A stretch of DNA of 64,000 bases from Certhia americana (Eukaryota; Chordata; Aves; Passeriformes; Certhiidae). The notes below the pieces were generated by a model, which was given only the letters and a program-made list of their open reading frames with translations, made no database searches and was not told the origin of the DNA. This document shows positions 13,501 through 26,026 of this stretch, in pieces (position 1 is the stretch's first letter; every line of letters starts with the position of its first letter). Location of the stretch: assembly GCA_018697195.1 (NCBI GenBank), contig CM031857.1, positions 95,086,966 to 95,150,965 on the forward strand, in the 5' to 3' direction. The position numbers were made by a program, and so were the translations under genes.

Positions 13501-15196
13501 TTTTCCATTGAAATGACCACTTTTATTGGTTTCACTCTGTCTTTCTGTTAGAACCTACAAAAGTTCAGTAAATATCTTTTATTTTACGTAGACTGCCTTT
13601 GGCTGATGACAGCATCTACGGTCTGCCAGATAAAATTGGAGGTTGCCTTAAAAATTTTGTTATGAAATAATTTTTTTTCTTAAAACTTCAAAATAAATTT
13701 CTTCCTGCCTGCAATTTCAAGCACAAATCACTGTCTCTTGCTGTAGTGACTGTCAATGTAGGTGCAAAAAAATATCTCAAAGAAAATGTATAAAAATTCT
13801 TAGATTGGGAATTGTCCCTAGGTGGAAGTTCAGCTCCAGAATTTTTCTTCCTAGTGTCAATATAGTTCTGTGATTCCCCTACAAAAACAATGAGAAAAAA
13901 TTCAACCAAACAAAAATCCAAGCAGCTCGTTCCAATACAAGGCTGCTTTTCCCCTGCAAAATGAAGCCCTAAATAGCTTTGTGATAGCTGCCCTAGTAAC
14001 TAGATAACTGCACAGATACTTTACTGAATGAATGTTTATGTAAATGTCCTTTTACATCAGGTATAAATCATTTAAAGAAAGATTTTCAGTCTGATCTTAA
14101 AGTGCAGGGTTTTTTTCCCCAGAAACGCATGGATTGATTGTCATAAATTACTACTTGAAATATTTAATTTGTGAAAGTGACTAAGTTTAGAAAGTTACAT
14201 CAGGCAGTAAGATCTAAAGAATTTTAAGTTGTCATAGCAACAATTTTTTTTTTTTTTGTTCATAACAGAAACTTTTACCACAAATGTTTGGGCTTTACCA
14301 CTTTAAAATGAGGTTACTTAATAAATTAAAAAATTAACTTCCTCCATAAATACCACAAAGGGCAAATTAACTCTTCTTGGCAGAACTTTCTGTTCAGAGC
14401 TCTTCAACAATTTACATTGCTTTGCAACCTCTTAGAATTAGAATTTGGAGATTTTCATCAGATCTGCTTCACTATCAGATATCACAAAAGTTTTTCAAGG
14501 TGTGGAAGGAAAAAAACAGAGTTTTTATTAAAAGGATTGCCATCATGAAATCAAAATAGAATTTCAGTATCCTAAACTCTAGCTATATTATAGATCTACA
14601 GAAATAACAATAAACAGATCTTCTATCAGTAGTCACAGTGAGTGAGTGAGTAGTAGTACAGCGAGCTGCTTTTGACTGTGTCTACTGAAAACCTTGTCAA
14701 AAAAAGTTGCAAACCTGAAAAGAAACAAGAACAGTGGCGAAACATGTAACATTTACAGGCATTGCTGGACTGCTAGCTTAAAGACTTAGGTTATTTCGTT
14801 TGGCCAAGGCACATTCATGCATGTATGCCAGTGCAGTTAAATGAAAAGGCATACACCTGGGAACTATAAATACTGGTCTCACCTCCATAAAGTGGAACTG
14901 CATTTTAGATATCAGCAGGGAAGGCAGGGTGATTTTGGTAAGTGAGAGAAGGATGAGACCATAACAAAACAATTCAACTTAGTCTGTAATTAGATTTTGA
15001 AATTACTGCTCAGACAATGAAGAGAAGTCACTAAAAGGGGCTGTTTAGAAGCTTTATTGTGTAGGAGGGCAATTCACAATTTGCAAAAGCTAGACCCAGC
15101 TGTCAAAATAGGAGATTTCTCTTAGAAAGTTGTAGTTTTCCTGCTTAAATGTGGTACACCAATAAACTATTATAACTACCTAACATCTGTGGTGGT
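10574..15196. other. unique AT-rich non-coding sequence with homopolymer runs
   Basis: No element or gene recognised. A T25 run is at 12092-12116 and a T14 run at 14244-14257. A (GAGT)n-like stutter lies near 14638-14651. The stretch 12955-13500 is less simple in composition and is listed separately as a possible conserved element. Confidence 0.5.
12960..13500. promoter_or_regulatory. possible conserved non-coding element (unproven)
   Basis: The stretch has high sequence complexity, no homopolymers longer than 6, and clustered homeodomain- or CCAAT-like words: GATTGG with TTTAAT near 13010, CTTAATTGG near 13084, and ATTATTAGCTTAATG near 13299. It lacks repeat signatures and long frames. This texture resembles vertebrate enhancers in gene deserts, but that is impression only and no alignment was possible. 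Confidence 0.2.
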
Positions 15197-15287
15197 TGAG
15201 GTAAGTAATATATCTAAAAATGTAAATTTAAATTGAGATAGGTAATGTATCTAAAAATGTGAATTTGAATTGAGGTAGGTTGCATAT
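15197..15287. repeat. 37-bp tandem repeat, copies 1, 2 and left part of copy 3
   Basis: Copy 1 is at 15197-15233, copy 2 at 15234-15270 and the first 17 bp of copy 3 at 15271-15287. All begin TGAG(G/A)TA and contain TATCTAAAAATGT followed by (A/G)AATTT. The remaining 20 bp of copy 3 resume at 16017-16036, after the LTR and its target-site duplication. The period is exactly 37 bp once the LTR is removed. Confidence 0.88.
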
Positions 15288-16011
15288 TGTCATGGGTTGC
15301 AGTGCAAAATGTAACCAAAACTGTGTATTCTATCACCATCTGATGGAACTGGGTGTGGGGGGGTGGTGTAATTGTCTGTCAATGGCCAAGTGTCATGAAA
15401 CCTGCTGGGGCAGTTTTCTTATCTCCTCCACAACCCAGCCTCCCTCCAGGGAGAGATCTTCTGCTAATGGGCCAGTGAGTGTCACTGATAGAATTACATC
15501 ATCCCACTGGGAAATGCTCCAACCAGGGTGAGGAGCCAAGTATTCCTACCTGGATAAAAATCTGGGAGTTAGAACACCAAGACAGCCTTTTCCACTGGAT
15601 TCTCAGAGGAAGACCAGGCCCATCTCTCACCACTGGACCTTCAGTGAAAGAACACCACTCTTTCTCCAGGAGCATCACTTCAACAGAGCCACATCTGCCA
15701 CTGGGACTGCAGCCACCATGGAATGGGACTGCCACCAACACCCTGACCCACAGGGTGTCAGGTTGGATCCTGACTCTGTCAGTGGGCTTGGTTAGTTTGT
15801 TTCTTTTTCTCCTTTGTAATACTGCATGTGTTTTTGTTTCATTGTTCATTTTAGTACCCGTAATGAAGAACTGTTATTCCTATTCCCATATTTTGGCCTG
15901 AGAGCCCCTTAATTTCAAAGTTATAATAATTCAGAGGGAAGGGGGTTAAATTCTCCATTCCAAGGGCGGCTCCTGTCTTCCTTAGCAGACACCTGTCCTT
16001 AAACCACCACA
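15288..16011 (+). mobile_element. ERVL-type solo LTR (passerine), complete
   Basis: A 724-bp element starts with TGTCATGGGTTG, ends with TTAAACCACCACA, and is flanked by a perfect 5-bp target-site duplication CATAT (15283-15287 and 16012-16016). The TG...CA ends and 5-bp duplication fit class III (ERVL-like) retroviral LTRs. A TATA-like GGATAAAAATC lies near 15550. The 3' part contains GAGAGCCCCTTAATTTCAAA and AGCAGACACCTGTC, which I associate with passerine ERVL LTRs. There is no internal retroviral sequence on either side, so it is a solo LTR left by LTR-LTR recombination. Open frames of 140 (plus) and 116 (minus) codons inside it match no retroviral protein. It interrupts copy 3 of the 37-bp repeat. 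Confidence 0.9.
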
Positions 16012-16016
16012 CATAT

Positions 16017-16036
16017 CTAAAAATGTGGATTTTGGT
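16017..16036. repeat. right part of 37-bp tandem repeat copy 3
   Basis: CTAAAAATGTGGATTTTGGT continues the 37-bp repeat unit exactly where copy 3 was broken at 15287. The CATAT at 16012-16016 is the duplicated target. This confirms the LTR boundaries independently of any consensus. Confidence 0.85.
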
Positions 16037-19000
16037 TCATAGGGTATCATGGGCTTAAAATAGTAAACCTTTGATAAGACATTACTAACAAACAAGAGAT
16101 CACTCCAGAGTAAAATAATATTCAGCCATATTTTTTTTAATCTAATAATCTATAAAAGACAGGTATAAAGCTAGTGATTCAAATTCTGTTGTCTAGCTGG
16201 TAAAGGACAATTTAAGATAAGTACTTCATGGCTATTTGGATTGTTCTCCCACGTTTGTTCTCTGGCAAACTCAATCTCTTCTGTTGTCTCTCAGAAAAAT
16301 CTTAGAAAGGTATCATCCTACAAGCATGACTAAAAGCCTCCAGTGTTTTCAATCCTTTTGACATCTGTGACATCTGTTTCACAACCTTTCATTAAGTAAG
16401 CTGTGAACACTATGGACCTAAATGTGAGCTACATACACTTGTCTTGGGCCACCCTCAATTACTCTGACAAGAATTTATTTTCTTCTTACTATAATCACTT
16501 CAGCTAAAGTACATAATTTAGAACTTATATATAGATTTACACAAAATAATTATATTTTTATGTATATGGGGGTAAAAATCTGAATATTTTGTTGTCTCTT
16601 CCTGTGATCAAGAATTTTTTCTCCCACCCAGGATCTCACTACAAGGCTGGAGGAATAAAATAATTAAAATGTATACAAATTGTTTTCTTCCTGTAGGTTG
16701 GTGTTTTTGGATGCAAAGATTTATTTTTTATGAATCCAAATTTCTTTTGATTTCCTAGATTATTCTCCATTTATGACTTAGTGCAGTATTTGTTTTTTGT
16801 AAAAATAACTGTCACCATTTTATATAGGTGATGTAGAATGAGAGACAAAGCAGAAGAATCCTTAAGAGGTCAAAAGTGGAATAAGAGGAAATTGGTGGGG
16901 AGGAGCAATGATTACTAGGGTTTCTCAGTCAGGAAGATATATGAATATTAATCTCAGATGTAAATGCCTACTGTATAAAGATTTTGAAGCTATCTGCAGT
17001 TGGAGCAGGTTGCTGTCCTTAAAACACAAAATGAAAAACAAAATTTGAAAATGAAAAGTTCAACACACCTAATGGTTTGTTCTTTCACACCAAGGTTTAA
17101 GCCACAGGACTGCCCTTTATGTAGTTCAATGAAGCAAAGCATTTCTCATGAGAGACATAGAAAGATCTTGACATTGCATTACACTCTCAGTTTCAAACCC
17201 AGGTCAACTCTTCTCACACCAAAACATGTCTAGCGTTAAATTTTCCTAAGAATATTTGAGATATTAAAGAAATTCACAATTTCCTTGTGTTCTTTTGATA
17301 GTAATAGAAGAGTAGTGAAAAACAATAATCCTCACACACACTGTTTATTCTGAATAGTCTGTCTAAACAGAAATATATTTCCTCTAATTGTGAGATTTTA
17401 GGTATTTTAGGCAATACATTCATTAAAATGCTTCTCATTAACCATATTCAAAAGCAAAATTGGTCAGCGTTTAATCCTCACAAATACCTCTCTGCTGGAT
17501 ATACTGTGGCAGGGACTACCCCACAATTATTCTCATAAATCGGTATTAAAAACATTTAAATAAACACTAAAACTTTTAATTGCAAACACAGGAGAAAATA
17601 AAATAATCTTTGAATACCAGACACCCAATACATTTCATTGTGATTTTTTCATGGAGAGGTAATATAATAAAGCCATCAATATTTCATTAACAATGAAGAA
17701 CTCTCAGGCATGTTGTCAAAAGCAGCATCTTTTCTAAAGTAGAAAAGCTATTTATTTTTTTTAAATAGTATTACTTAGCTCATTTGGCTACCTTAACAGC
17801 AAAATAATTCGTCCTGATGATTTCTTAAAGTCATAATAATAAAACCTGATAATAAATAATAAGAAACAGCAATAATAAAAGAGCAAAATAACATTCAGTG
17901 AATTCTTATCTTTCACTTTAAAAGTCTTTGTGTTTACCACAGTGCCACTGAGAAATCTATAAAAATTTTAATGAGTAGGATGTGGAGGACAAGACCAATA
18001 TCAACATAAAAGGTTGAGATTCAATTCTACTACTGATTCAGTTTCTCAGTGCAAGCCATTCAAATACAATGACTTTACAAATTTGACCCAGAAGTATTGT
18101 AAATAAATGAGTGCCTTGTGACACAAGGCAGTATTTTCAAGCTTTTCATAAACTCGGAATAACAGCTCTGTTTCTGTGATGTCTTCAGACACAAGCCTCT
18201 GGGTTTTTTTAAATATGCTATACTAATTTGCCAGAATATTGCAAATCATGTCTTTAATTTTAAATGTAACTGAATGCTAGAAAGATTTTTTTTTTTTTTT
18301 CAAATTTGTTTGGAAGTTGAAGTTGTTCTTGAATGTGAAATCACAGAGGAAATATGAGACAGAGATGTGAACACAGCATATCAAATTGACAGTTTTCTAT
18401 ACATACTCTGCTTCTACAGTTCTTGATTTATTGCAAGAATAGAGGCTTCATGGTAATCTTTGTTGCAAATGCCTAACTCCTGACTTTGCTATTCAAGTCC
18501 ACAGTAGTCAAAAACACCCCAAAACAAAATGTTGAATATAGATTGCCAGTTCACTTAGTAAACTGACAGAACATTTAGCAAATTACATGACCTACGTGAA
18601 ACTCATGTTTGAATTACATGACACAATAATTTGCCTGTGTCAGTCTACTGACTGGCATTTCTTTATGAAAATGACAAGTCGAAGTTTGCAGTTGTATCTT
18701 CATGTAAAAGTAAGAAGCCGTTTTCTCATCTTTATAGTTGCAAAAGACATTCTGAACAAATATGAATCAGGAATTCATATCTGGAATAACCAGAGAATTA
18801 TGTCTGTCAGTTTTAACCTGAGATAATAAACCCTAGTTATAAAAATGTTCTCTCTTCCCATACCTCAGTGATTTGTTGATATGCAACTTATAGTACACTT
18901 ATATTACTTATATTATACTTATATAAAAATGTGAGTGTTTCAAACCTCAGATTCCCTTTATACAAACCATTATTTCAATCCTGTACCATCCTCTTGACCT

Positions 19001-22000
19001 TTTAGCTAAAGTAAGGCTTTATAAAAAAGCTGAGGTTGTTGATCATGTGGATAGAACACAAAGTACCCCTGACACTCAACTGACTCTACAGTGAAACTTT
19101 TTAATGACATAAGGTACCAAAAGCTAACACTATAATAAAGAGCAAATATTTCTTGAATGTTTAATGTCCTAAATAACTTCAGAATCAAACCACTTCCAGT
19201 ATTAGCAGCTGAAAATACATAGGAAACATTTTCCAAGAATGCAAAGAAGAGGCAGAAGGACTGAATCACTGAGCAATTACATGCTTTTGGAGCAGCTCAG
19301 CTTTGTGGCAAATCACAATAGGCTGAAAAGTCCCGATTAGAAAATTATTATCCATCCTGTGGGAATTAAAGAGAGGCAGGCTTCTTTAGAATGATTCAAG
19401 TTTCAGGAAGCCTTAGCCTGCAGTGAATGAGCTTGTTCCACTACTACCACACAGAGCTCCTGAATTTAGTGACTAAGGTTAGATGGAAGGAACTGAGACC
19501 TCCCCTTTACTCTTGACTTTCAATAGGTTTTTATTATTTCTGTTCTCTTTCTTCTCCAGTATTTGTTTAGCTAGCAGAAATTGTTGTTATTTTGACATGG
19601 ATTCACAGTTAAACAAAAGTTATCCTTCAGCTCTTCACCTATGAGAAAAAGCTGAAAAACTTAGTGCTTCTTCAAACTTGTTATTAAAGTCAAAATAATG
19701 TTCATGACTGCAGAAAATCTCATACTTGCTGTAGTGGTATAACCTTTTTCCCCTAACCAACAGTACAACCAAATTAAGGGCTTCAAATTCAAGACTTAAT
19801 TATTTCACCTTGCTCAGCTATTAAAAGGGAATTGCAAAATAGATGCTATGGCATATGTCATAATTAAACAAGCACTTTACAATAGCATATTTGCTCCTTT
19901 CTTTTTTTTTAAAGTATTGATGCAGATCAAGGCAATTGTGGGAAGTGAAAATTGTCTTGAAATAGAGGTGCCTAACCTTCAGCACAGAACTTACTGCTTC
20001 TTAAATCAAATCAAATCTTTATGCGACTAGAAAATTAATTATAGCACTATGTTTTTATGGATATGAAATGTAGAAGTGGTGCTGTGGTGCATAATAAGAC
20101 AATCTTAAGATTCTAACTCATATACAGGCATCTATTTTATCACAGATGGAAAATATGCCTGTGGAGACAAGTATGTTGACAACCATATTCTGCTCTAAAA
20201 GCTTTGAAATTAGAGCCACAAACAAGTTACTTTAATGGCTCTGGGATAGTATTGTGATCACCCCAGACAAGACAAAGTGAATGCATTATGGTAAAATTAA
20301 ACTCATTTTCACATTGCAAGGTAACTGTTATATATGTGCAGTACACAGATTTGTTTGAAGACAATTCTCTTATGCTGTTTCAAGAAGGGAATAATTATAT
20401 TTAATCACCACATTGGTTCCTGTCTGAGGTTGTTATTCCAGTATCACAATCCTTCCACTAAGACTTGCAGTTAACTTCTGGAAATGCTCAGGAAGAGTTT
20501 TGTGTTTTCTTTTATACATTGAACTCTGCCAGAGAACAAGACTCAAGACAACTTTCTGATTTTATTATAACATCATTAAGTAATTTAACAACTGAATCTT
20601 TTTTTTTTTTTTTTTTAAGAATGCATGGTACATATAATTTGCAAGATCCCTATGCTTTCATACTGACAGTAAACACCTACATATTAATTACAATTCAGTA
20701 TAGACCTCTTAGACAACCTCACAATGATTTGATTCCTTACAGAGTGCCCCACACCATAGCTCAGAGGCAGTAGTACCAGCCATATAAGTCAGTGGGAAAC
20801 TGTGCCATCCATTTTGTAGAGTTTTATGATGATACATGTTCTGTGAAGACATAAATATTCCCAGAGAACTGAAACACAGATTATGGTAGAAATGAATGAG
20901 ACCAGTATTTCTAAAGTAAGCCTCATCCAACTTGTGCAGGTGCACAAAACCACTAAGTGCTAAATATTTAGAGGAGAAAGAAAAGACTAACCTACCTAAC
21001 TTGAAAATACCATTATTATTCATAGTAGAATACAATGATGCATAAAACTAAACTTTAATCAGCAGCACATACCTCTTTAGTGGCAAATGACCCTGCATGG
21101 AAAAAGCAAGCCATCCCCTGAATTGAAAACAAAGCTTCATTTTATCTTGTTCAATTTCAGACCCACTAATGATCACTAAAATCCTAGGTAACTAATGGTG
21201 TGAAACAATTTAAGTGCTAATCAGACATCAGTTAAAAGAAAAACTTACTGAAACCTGTGGTGGTAATGTCTAATATGTGTTCATTTGTGATCAAATTCTA
21301 TCATGACATTGAAGTATTGTCATTGAAAAATTAGAAAATCTTCTAGTGTGAAACATTAAATCATAATTTGTATTGTTTTGAGGGCTAGATCAAGCAAAGG
21401 GGAAAACAAAAAAAAAAGGAAAAAAATGCCAAGGAAATGTGAGAAGGCACAGGAGAAAGTCAGAAACTTGAATGTGTCCCTACAGATTTTAGAATAGGAC
21501 TATAAAGATCATTTAACTGGAAAGTAAAATGTCAACTTGGGTAATGTCAGCCTGAGCTGCTGATGTCAGATTTTCAAATACTGATTAACCCCAATAATGT
21601 ATTTTGTGGAAACTCAGCAGTTGGACAAACATCTGAGCAAGTCCACCTGGCACAGCATGTATCAAGCACCTGTGATATGCCTATGGGCTCAACAGAAAGG
21701 TTCTACCAATGTGACTGTTCCTGTTTGGCTGTTGTCAAATATTCTGTGTTTCAACACAGGTGAATGCATCTAGAAACACTTCAAGAATCTACAATTTACA
21801 CAAAAATAATGGTATTTATTTGTTTTCAGGAAGTACTTCTAGAACTAATCACTATATTTAACTACAACAGCCTTCCTCAAATATTTATATATTTTTTAAA
21901 AAAATTGGAAACTTCGTAAGTGTGATAGTAGAATATTAAGTATTAGTTATTGTTTGCACTTTTCCTCAAGGGAGTGAATGACAGCTGCCTTTCCAGACTG

Positions 22001-22409
22001 GTTTGTTGAATGAAGACATTGTTGAAGGGGATTTCACTATAAATTGAGAATTGCAATTTTCTAACAAACACCTTTTTTATTGAATTACTTCAAACCACAT
22101 AAAATATTAATCTCTCTAAAGATTTTTGCAACTTGACCTCAGGAACTTCTTGTAAGCTGAATGAAGACAAGCTGAAAGTCCCCAATGTGGCTTTTAGACA
22201 AAAGGAACACAAGGAACCACCTAACAAAAGACTGTTACTTGATTTCTCTCAGATCAAGCTCTTTCTTGATATTTTCTATGGAAATAAATGCCACTATATA
22301 TCTCTTTCTTCAACCCTTGATTCAGAACACTAACTGCTGAGCAAAGCATGTACACACATTTCTCTAAGTGCTTTTGTTTCAGTTTTTAATTCTACTGAAA
22401 GATAAAGGA
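16037..22409. other. unique AT-rich non-coding sequence
   Basis: No gene or interspersed repeat recognised. A T15 run is at 18286-18300 and a T18 run at 20599-20616. All open frames are at most about 108 codons, and overlapping frames on both strands suggest chance. Confidence 0.55.
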
Positions 22410-22468
22410 CTATTATTATTATTATTATTATTACTATTACTATTACTATTATTGTTATTGTTATTACT
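22410..22468. repeat. (ATT)n microsatellite with ACT and GTT variants
   Basis: The segment is uninterrupted (TAT)n/(ATT)n to about 22430, then interrupted by ACT and GTT units up to TTATTACTC. The leucine-rich frame on the plus strand and isoleucine/valine-rich frame on the minus strand across it come only from the triplet repeat. Confidence 0.93.
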
Positions 22469-23899
22469 CTGGGATCATTACTGGAAATGCTGTTCAATAT
22501 GCCCATATACACATAACACTAAATTCACTTCTGTTCTACTTCAGAGCTACACAGAAGAACTGAAGAACTGGCCTTCCCCAAACACTCTAAGTAGTAGACT
22601 TCAGATTACAGACTAAAAAAAAAAAAAAAAAAATGAAAAGGAAATACTGACGAAAAAGCACAATTTCTGTATTACTCAGTCTTATATTCTCAAAACAAAC
22701 CGAATCCTGCACCCAAATACGCTTTAGAAAAAATGCTCTGACATCCACTCCCAAATTTCAGATGATGAAGTACAATCAGGGGACTAACAAAAACTTTTTG
22801 ATGCCGCCTGGCTATCCTTGGATAGGTACATCATTAGCAAGCTGGCAACATCCAGCCAATGTAGTGGTCGCACATGGCAGCAAATAGAAAACAGCAAAGC
22901 TGCAAATGCAGTGCTATTTGAGTCCTGCATTAGCCTCAGTATGTTCAGGCACTAAGACAGCCTAACTGGAAATGACACAGGTTCTGATAATCATGCAAGA
23001 GAAGTGAACAAAGAAGCCTAGTCCTTAGCTGCTCTTCAGAGCAGAAGACAGTCAAAAGCAATTCCTCTGCAAAGTATTCAAAACGTCATTTCTGTGAAAA
23101 ACACTTAGATGCAAGGTGCCAGCAGAGAACATGAACAGTGATTTTGAGAGGCACAAATCCTGTGGTGACCCTTTTGTGTTGTTTTATAAAGCAGAACAAC
23201 TCTTGGATGGCTAACAATGGTATGTCCAGATATTTGGAAAAGCAAATTAAGTAAGAATTCAGTGGATAGATGGAAGAAAACAGAACTATGTCCACTTGTC
23301 CACCACTAATAGGTCTGATATGAAGCAAGATCTTTGATTGCAGAGATTGGTAATTTTTCCATAAACAATTGCTCCCCTTCAGTTAAGTGATGTAAGAGTA
23401 TAAACCAAAATAAACCAGGGCCAGCTAAATGAAGAGAATATAATCTTATTTTAAAATATGTTTCAATAAACTTTTCAATAAAGGATGACTATTTATATGC
23501 CTAGTGAAAATATTCTTTAATCTGAAGGTCTAGCATTAGAGTCCAACACCTAGAAGGAAAAATTCCCACTTAAGTAGGAAAGTTATTATTTCCATTACTA
23601 AAATACTAAAATTTCTGTTACTAGATATGACTAGTTTCTTAACTTTATTGGACAGCAAAAAACAGGACCTGAAGATAGAAATCTTTGTCATTTTCGTTGA
23701 CAGGACTCCTGATACCTGGAAAAAAACCTTGTACCAAATTGTTTATTTCATAATTTTAGTCATGTATTTTGTTAAGTTTTATTTTAAAATAAAATTTTCT
23801 GAGTTACCATTTCTTTACAAACAAAGCAGCTAATTCAAAAATTCAAATTCAAATAAGTATTTCACTAAAACCACTGTTGGCTGTGATATTTAAACATAA
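22469..23899. other. unique non-coding sequence
   Basis: An A19 run lies at 22615-22633. The part at about 22780-22970 has higher complexity and GC content without repeat signature and could be a conserved element. No gene recognised. Confidence 0.5.
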
Positions 23900-24450
23900 A
23901 ATCACAGAATTATTTAGACTGGAAAAGACCTCCGAGGTTTTTGAGTGTAAACTTTGACCAACCATCACTTTGTCAACCAGGCACTAGGTGCCACATCCAG
24001 TTGTTTCTTAAACATCTCCAAGGATGGTGACTCCACCTTACTGGGCAGTCCATCCCAATGCTTGCCAACCCTTTCTGTGAAGAAATTCCTCTTGATGTCC
24101 AGCCTGAGCCTCCTCTGGTGCAGTTTCACCTCACTTCTTCTTATCCTGTCACTGGCTGCCTGGGAGAAGAGGCTGATCACCTCCTGGTTAAAATGTCTTT
24201 CACATGGTTGTTAACAGGAACAAGGTCACTCCTGAGCCTTCTCTTCTCCTGGACAAAGACCCACTACTCCCTCAGCTGCTCCTCACAGGATTTACTCTCT
24301 AGACTCTTCACCACCTCTGTTCCCTTCTGTGGACTCACTCCAGCACTTCAATGTCATTCTTGAGGTGAGGGGCCCAAAACTAACAAACTGCTAAGGTGCA
24401 ACCCCACCAGTGTCCAGCACAGGAGACACTTCCCTGGTCCTATTATCGAT
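23900..24450 (-). mobile_element. CR1 LINE, 3' region, 5'-truncated
   Basis: The segment begins on the plus strand with AATCACAGAATTATTTAGAC and GGAAAAGACCTCCGAGG, the reverse complement of the CR1 3' terminus. It then reads through the characteristic CR1 3' region: CATCTCCAAGGATGGTGACT, GGGCAGTCCATCCCAATGC, AAGAAATTCCTCTTGATGTC, CAGCCTGAGCCTCCTCTGG, GGGAGAAGAGGCTGATCACC and GTGAGGGGCCCAAAACTAAC. It ends near TGGTCCTATTATCGATTCC, where the copy is 5'-truncated. At about 550 bp it is a typical dead-on-arrival avian CR1. Open frames of about 70-100 codons on both strands are remnants or shadows of the end of the reverse-transcriptase ORF2. Confidence 0.95.
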
Positions 24451-25971
24451 TCCTTCTGAAAGGCTGTTATTTTGTTGTATGTGCTTTTATATAATAACTA
24501 CGTTTTTGGCCAGTTACTAGATGACAAAATGCTTCCAATGATTTTTCATAAAAGGGAATCCATTGGGTCATAAAGCTACCATTATCTGTCCATATCAATC
24601 TCTTAGTACAGAGTAAGAAATACAAAAATAACAGCCACTGAAAATGTCTGTTTTTCATCCTTTCAGATAAACTTGCATATGCCAGTAAGAGACACCTAGC
24701 ATAAAAGACAACACATGGTAATGCCCCAAGCATCTTAAACCCCATTCCAACATGAAGCACATCGAGTAAAAAATATTAGTGTGGCAATCTCAAATTTTCC
24801 AAATACTCAAATTATTGCAAGTATCTTTTTGAAAGATATTAAAAAATAGTGTACAACTTTTATTATACAGAACAGGAAATGAATTATAGATTGTCTGTTC
24901 TGTTGCATCACATGATAAATTATCTGGGCAATTCCAGAAGAACAGATAATAATTTTTATTTTACTGTGGGTATTGTGAAGACGGAACAATGTTCTCTGAA
25001 TTCCGTATTAACTCTGCTAACTACAAGCAAGGACACAGTGTCAAAATTCAAAAGATTTGAATTTCCTACACTTTCATATTTATTAATACTTTTCTAAATA
25101 TTCACAATGGAATTTCATCAATGCCTTGAAAAGTCAATAAACAGTTTATCTTCTAGCCATAAAATAATGAGAAACTATAAAAAAATGTTGATATGTTATT
25201 GGCTTTGGGCATATGTGGCTACAGATCTGCAACAAATAGAAAATAGATCCTGAAATTTCTATTCACAAAGTTGAGCTTTCTTAGGTAGATCTTGTATCTA
25301 ATTCAATACCATACATTTTGTCTGTCATAACTATATAGGAAAAAATATTCTCAGAAAATAAGGTTTGGGAATAGAAAGTATTTTAATCTGCAGACTGCTT
25401 TATAATCTATTAGTACTTTCAAAAATATATTTCACGCTTTTTCTAGTAGTCCAATAGTGAAGCAACTTATGTATGGACTCAGTAAACTCAAAGATTCACT
25501 ACATTCTTTATATATCCTACACAGAAGTGACCTATAGACATTTTTGATCACACATACAGGAGTTTGCCTCAAAAAAAGTAATTCAGGAAAATGAATTATC
25601 TCATTATCTGGATTCAAGTACAGAATTATAATTCAGAAAATCATGGGAGGAAGAAGTACCTGCAAAATTTCACTCATTTTTTATTGCAACTGTCCAGATG
25701 CTGAACAACTCCTACTTTCTGAAGAAGAATGCTTCATGATTTCCCTTGCAGGCTGAGTGAATCTTTAACCACCCTAAACTGTCTAAATCTTAAAGGAACC
25801 CAGTTTCCCTGTTCATTTTAACTGTACAGGTCTGAATTACTTTTCTACGGTCATATAGGCTTCTCCAGTCCTGTTAGTAATGGGTTTTCTCCTGCTTAAG
25901 GAGATTTTGCTCCAAGTTCAGCCTTTCTTGAAGTATTGAACTCATTCTAGAAAGTTCACACTTGATAAAAC

Positions 25972-26026
25972 ATTAAACTTTCTATTCATGTTTGATTAAA
26001 CTTTTCATTCATGTTTCATCAAACTT
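25972..26026. repeat. 23-bp tandem duplication with partial third copy
   Basis: Two copies at 25972-25994 and 25995-26017 share ATTAAACTTT(C/T)(T/C)ATTCATGTTT, followed by a 9-bp partial copy (ATCAAACTT). Three mismatches between the full copies suggest an old local slippage event. Confidence 0.85.

Noticed and set aside
15479..15901. 140-codon frame inside the solo LTR
   Set aside because: LTRs of this group are non-coding. A 116-codon frame on the opposite strand overlaps it, and there is no recognisable domain.
22330..22616. Leucine-run frame (+) and isoleucine/valine-run frame (-)
   Set aside because: Both translate the ATT/GTT microsatellite.
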